Shown: positions 6,186-6,513 of the stretch, in pieces
Layout of the letters: every line of letters begins with the position of its first letter
Position numbering within the stretch: the first letter of the stretch is position 1
DNA from: Acidobacteriota bacterium
Lineage (GTDB): Bacteria > Acidobacteriota > Terriglobia > UBA7540
NCBI GenBank assembly: GCA_021827245.1
Contig: JAKAWN010000384.1
Coordinates: forward strand, 1-6,513
Direction of reading: 5' to 3'
DNA: 6,513 nt
The notes under the pieces: model-generated
The model's input: the letters and a program-made list of their open reading frames with translations, nothing else
Database searches by the model: none
What the model was told of the DNA's origin: nothing
Made by a program: the position numbers and the translations under genes

Positions 6186-6513
6186 ATGATAACAGTGAGA
6201 AGAGTACTTTACACAAGCCTGCTTTTGGCTATGGGTTCTGCTTGCCTGCCCCTTGCCGCACAGCAGAACAACCCCGCCAACTCTAACAGCACGGCTGTCA
6301 CTAGCACCTCCAGCGCCAATGAAGCTGCCGCCAAGAACGAGTTCAGCAACATTGTTTTGCCAGCGGGCAGCATGTTGCACGTCAGGCTGCAAACCACGCT
6401 GACCTCAAAGACCAACAAGACAGGCGACAAATTCACCGGGTACGTTGATCAGCCGGTGACCGCAAACGGCCAGACAATTGTTCCTGTGGGCAGCCTGGTG
6501 GACGGGCACGTGG
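6186..6513 (+). CDS. Secreted TrbI/VirB10-like domain protein, 5' part
   Basis: The frame is open to the window edge, giving the first 109 residues. Residues 1-25 form a signal peptide: basic MITVRR, hydrophobic VLYTSLLLAMGSACLPL, and likely cleavage after Ala25 before QQN. Cys20 is present, but Gly17 at -3 does not make a proper lipobox, so a lipoprotein is less likely. Residues 26-52 are a low-complexity Asn/Ser/Thr/Ala linker. From about 56 the pattern IVLPAGSMLHVRLQTTLTSK (56-75), then TGDKFTG (79-85) and NGQTIVPVGSLVDGHV (94-109), recalls the beta-rich 'PAGT.i.v.L...l.S...k.GD.f...' segment seen in TrbI/VirB10-like and related exported proteins of Acidobacteria. That resemblance is from memory. 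There is no sign of a conjugation cluster, so a cell-envelope protein of unknown function is the safer reading. Confidence 0.75.
   Translation, partial: MITVRRVLYTSLLLAMGSACLPLAAQQNNPANSNSTAVTSTSSANEAAAKNEFSNIVLPAGSMLHVRLQTTLTSKTNKTGDKFTGYVDQPVTANGQTIVPVGSLVDGHV

Overview
The window reads as a stretch of chromosome from a moderately GC-rich, Gram-negative-type bacterium. My best guess is Acidobacteriota. That rests on the style of the proteins: a CinA with an 'SELLTPHRHDTNS' N-terminus, a short FtsY without a long acidic domain, an NHL/SMP-30-like propeller, and a secreted TrbI/VirB10-like protein. It is an inference from remembered family resemblance, not a search result. All supported genes are on the + strand. 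I see no mobile element, CRISPR array, tRNA or rRNA.

Left part (1-3683): the 3' end of an NHL-type beta-propeller gene is followed by three closely spaced housekeeping genes. These are cinA (nicotinamide-nucleotide amidase, NAD/pyridine nucleotide salvage and clean-up), thpR (RNA 2',3'-cyclic phosphodiesterase of the 2H superfamily) and ftsY (SRP receptor GTPase). The gaps are 44 and 33 bases, so the three could be co-transcribed. A promoter-like element also sits directly against the ftsY start codon. A perfect 8-bp hairpin 58 bases after ftsY may end the unit.

Middle (3684-4396): 713 bases without a convincing gene. The stretch holds several hairpins and palindromes, among them two mutually exclusive hairpins near 3980-4037, a perfect TTTGCGCAAA palindrome at 4121-4130, and a weak sigma-54-like element at 4153-4168. 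It could be a long 5' leader or control region for the next gene, or contain a small RNA.

Right part (4397-6513): a full-length sigma-54 enhancer-binding protein with an intact AAA+ core and Fis-type HTH, but an N-terminal receiver domain that has lost most of the phosphorylation pocket. After a 343-base gap comes the 5' end of a secreted protein that runs off the window; its start is fixed by a strong Shine-Dalgarno site.

Nothing here clearly amounts to a new system. The best leads are the pseudo-receiver activator together with its structured upstream region, the possible leaderless ftsY promoter, and the uncharacterised secreted protein at the right edge.
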